Assembly: GCF_023913775.1 (NCBI RefSeq)
Contig: NZ_JAMXAX010000007.1
Coordinates: 1-64,000 of the forward strand
Direction: 5' to 3'
Length of the DNA stretch: 64,000 nt
From: Acidovorax facilis
GTDB taxonomy: Bacteria > Pseudomonadota > Gammaproteobacteria > Burkholderiales > Burkholderiaceae_C
Positions 62,633 through 64,000 of the stretch are shown piece after piece. The notes under the pieces were generated by a model. The model did no database searches and had not been told where the DNA came from. It worked only from the letters and a program-made list of their open reading frames with translations. Numbering within the stretch: position 1 is the first letter of the stretch; each line of letters begins with the position of its first letter. A program made the translations under genes and the position numbers.

Positions 62633-63574
62633 ATGCACGCCTATTACGCAGACCATTTTGTGCTGCCCTTGCCCGAAGGCCATCGGTTTCCCATGGCCAA
62701 GTACAGACTGCTGCGCGACCGGATTGCCCAACACCTGCCGGGTGTGTCGCTCCAGGTGGCCTTGCCCGCATCCGACCGCGAATTGGCGCTGGCCCATGCG
62801 CCCGACTACATCGATGCGATTGCCGACGGCACGCTGCCGCCCCTGGCCCAGCGCGAGATTGGGTTTCCCTGGAGCGAGGCCATGGCCGAGCGCGCGCGGC
62901 GCTCTGTGGGCGCTACCGTGGCCGCAAGCCGCGTGGCGCTGCACGAAGGGGTGGCGGGCAACCTCGCGGGGGGCACCCACCACGCCTATGCCGACAAGGG
63001 CAGCGGGTTTTGTGTGTTCAACGACGTGGCGGTGGCCGCCCGGTTGATGCAGGTGGAATGGGCGCGGGGAGACGGCGGGCGCACCGCCCGGCCGCTCCAG
63101 GTGGCGGTGATTGACCTGGATGTGCACCAGGGCAACGGCACGGCGCACATCTTCCGGGGAGACCACAGCGTGTTCACGCTGTCGCTGCACGGGGCCCGCA
63201 ACTTTCCGTTCCGCAAGGAGCCCAGCGACCTCGATGTCGAGCTGCCCGATGGCTGCACGGACCCTGACTATCTACAGGCCCTGGAGCAGGCGCTCGATAC
63301 CCTGGAGCAGCGGTTTGCGCCCCAGCTCATCTTCTATCTGGCAGGTGCCGACCCCCATGAAGGTGACCGCCTGGGGCGGCTGGCGGTGACGCACGACGGG
63401 CTGGAGGCGCGCGACCGGCGTGTGTTCGACTGGGCGTGGCAGCGGCGCATCCCCCTGGTTTTTGCCATGGCCGGGGGTTACGGCCGCAACCTGGACGACA
63501 CGGTGTTGGCCCAGCTCAACACCTGGCGCGTGGCCTGGCAGTACCACCAGCGCTGGCAGAATGTGCGGCCATGA
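62633..63574 (+). CDS. Histone-deacetylase-family amidohydrolase
   Basis: A 313-residue zinc hydrolase of the bacterial HDAC/acetoin-utilisation/acetylpolyamine amidohydrolase superfamily. Conserved features are [20 protein letters not shown] with the tandem His, the metal motif [16 protein letters not shown], and [15 protein letters not shown]. The C-terminal GGYGR stands for the GGY-type catalytic loop. The natural substrate is unknown. The stop overlaps the thioesterase start (ATGA), so the two are co-translated. Confidence 0.9.
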   Translation: MHAYYADHFVLPLPEGHRFPMAKYRLLRDRIAQHLPGVSLQVALPASDRELALAHAPDYIDAIADGTLPPLAQREIGFPWSEAMAERARRSVGATVAASRVALHEGVAGNLAGGTHHAYADKGSGFCVFNDVAVAARLMQVEWARGDGGRTARPLQVAVIDLDVHQGNGTAHIFRGDHSVFTLSLHGARNFPFRKEPSDLDVELPDGCTDPDYLQALEQALDTLEQRFAPQLIFYLAGADPHEGDRLGRLAVTHDGLEARDRRVFDWAWQRRIPLVFAMAGGYGRNLDDTVLAQLNTWRVAWQYHQRWQNVRP

Positions 63575-64000
63575 CTTCTGCCGCCAGCACCACCCCAGCC
63601 GCTGCGTCCGCACCGGCCGCCCGCCCGTCCCCGCAGCCGCGCAGCGCCTACCAGGCCTTTCGCTCCATCACCACACGCTGGGCCGACAACGACGTGTATG
63701 GCCATGTGAACAACGTCGTGTACTACAGCTGGTTTGACACTGCGGTCAATGCCCACCTGATCGACCAGGGCGTGCTCGATATCCATGCGGGCGGCACCAT
63801 TGGCCTGGTGATCGAAACCCAGTGTAATTACTTTGCCCCGCTGGCGTTTCCGCAAACGGTGGAGGCGGGCATCCGCGTGGCACGGCTGGGCGGCTCCAGC
63901 GTCAGGTATGAGGTGGGCCTGTTTGCCCAAGGCGAGCCACTGACCGCTGCCGCTGGCCATTTCATCCATGTGTATGTGGACCGTGAAACCCGCCGACCGG
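63571..64000 (+). CDS. Hotdog-fold acyl-CoA thioesterase, YbgC/4HBT type (partial)
   Basis: The first 143 residues of a thioesterase, cut by the window edge. After an Ala/Pro-rich N-terminal tail of about 25 residues comes the family block [20 protein letters not shown], whose Asp is catalytic in the 4-hydroxybenzoyl-CoA thioesterase group. It starts within the end of the preceding gene (ATGA). Confidence 0.88.
   Translation, partial: MTSAASTTPAAASAPAARPSPQPRSAYQAFRSITTRWADNDVYGHVNNVVYYSWFDTAVNAHLIDQGVLDIHAGGTIGLVIETQCNYFAPLAFPQTVEAGIRVARLGGSSVRYEVGLFAQGEPLTAAAGHFIHVYVDRETRRP

Overview
The window is high-GC chromosomal DNA from a betaproteobacterium, most likely family Comamonadaceae (Acidovorax-like). 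This rests on the gene order folC-dedD-cvpA-purF, a Bug-type tripartite-tricarboxylate binding protein, a phasin, a prfB with its programmed frameshift, and two families of short dispersed repeats that I associate with Comamonadaceae. The genus is an inference; no rRNA is present.

Region 1 (1-15,600). The left edge carries the 5' part of an IS3-family insertion sequence. Next to it is a 15.05-kb integrated element bounded by 49-bp direct repeats (472-520 and 15523-15571). The right repeat is the 3' part of tRNA-Thr(CGT). The element encodes a tyrosine integrase, a HigB/HigA-type toxin-antitoxin pair, a compact module of AlpA-like and small overlapping genes ending in a primase/helicase, an unknown acidic zinc-ribbon protein, and a complete type I restriction-modification operon (hsdM-hsdS-hsdR). 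It has no capsid or conjugation genes, so it looks like a P4-like satellite or mobilizable island with a defence cargo. A 22-bp motif, present once near each end, is a good candidate for integrase arm sites.

Region 2 (15,600-22,300). Housekeeping genes on the minus strand: fbp, pepN, a HAD phosphatase, prfB (translated through a +1 frameshift) and an alpha/beta hydrolase.

Region 3 (22,600-41,650). A catabolic region. An AraC-type regulator precedes a Rieske oxygenase operon (large subunit, small subunit, ferredoxin). A complete branched-chain-amino-acid-type ABC transporter sits inside the operon, before the ferredoxin reductase. A second AraC-type regulator diverges from an SDR, a flavin monooxygenase and a dienelactone hydrolase fused to an NTF2/SnoaL-like domain. 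Together these suggest uptake and ring hydroxylation of an aromatic acid, plus an alcohol-to-ketone-to-ester-to-acid branch. The substrate is not known. An aldo/keto reductase, an M20 peptidase, a Bug-type binding protein and a LysR regulator follow.

Region 4 (41,700-56,350). Core genes: ybaK, plsY, a degenerate HD-GYP-like protein, an aspartic protease, yajQ, murB, argG, ppnP, a glycine-zipper lipoprotein-like protein, an ArsC/Spx-like protein, folC-dedD-cvpA-purF and gltX. They are followed by a tandemly duplicated tRNA-Ala/Glu/Asp cluster.

Region 5 (56,450-64,000). A MASE3-PAS-PAS-GGDEF-EAL signalling protein, a 3-hydroxyacyl-CoA-dehydrogenase-like SDR under a palindromic operator, an iron-type ABC binding protein, a phasin, a bacterial histone-deacetylase-family protein and a hotdog thioesterase cut by the window edge.
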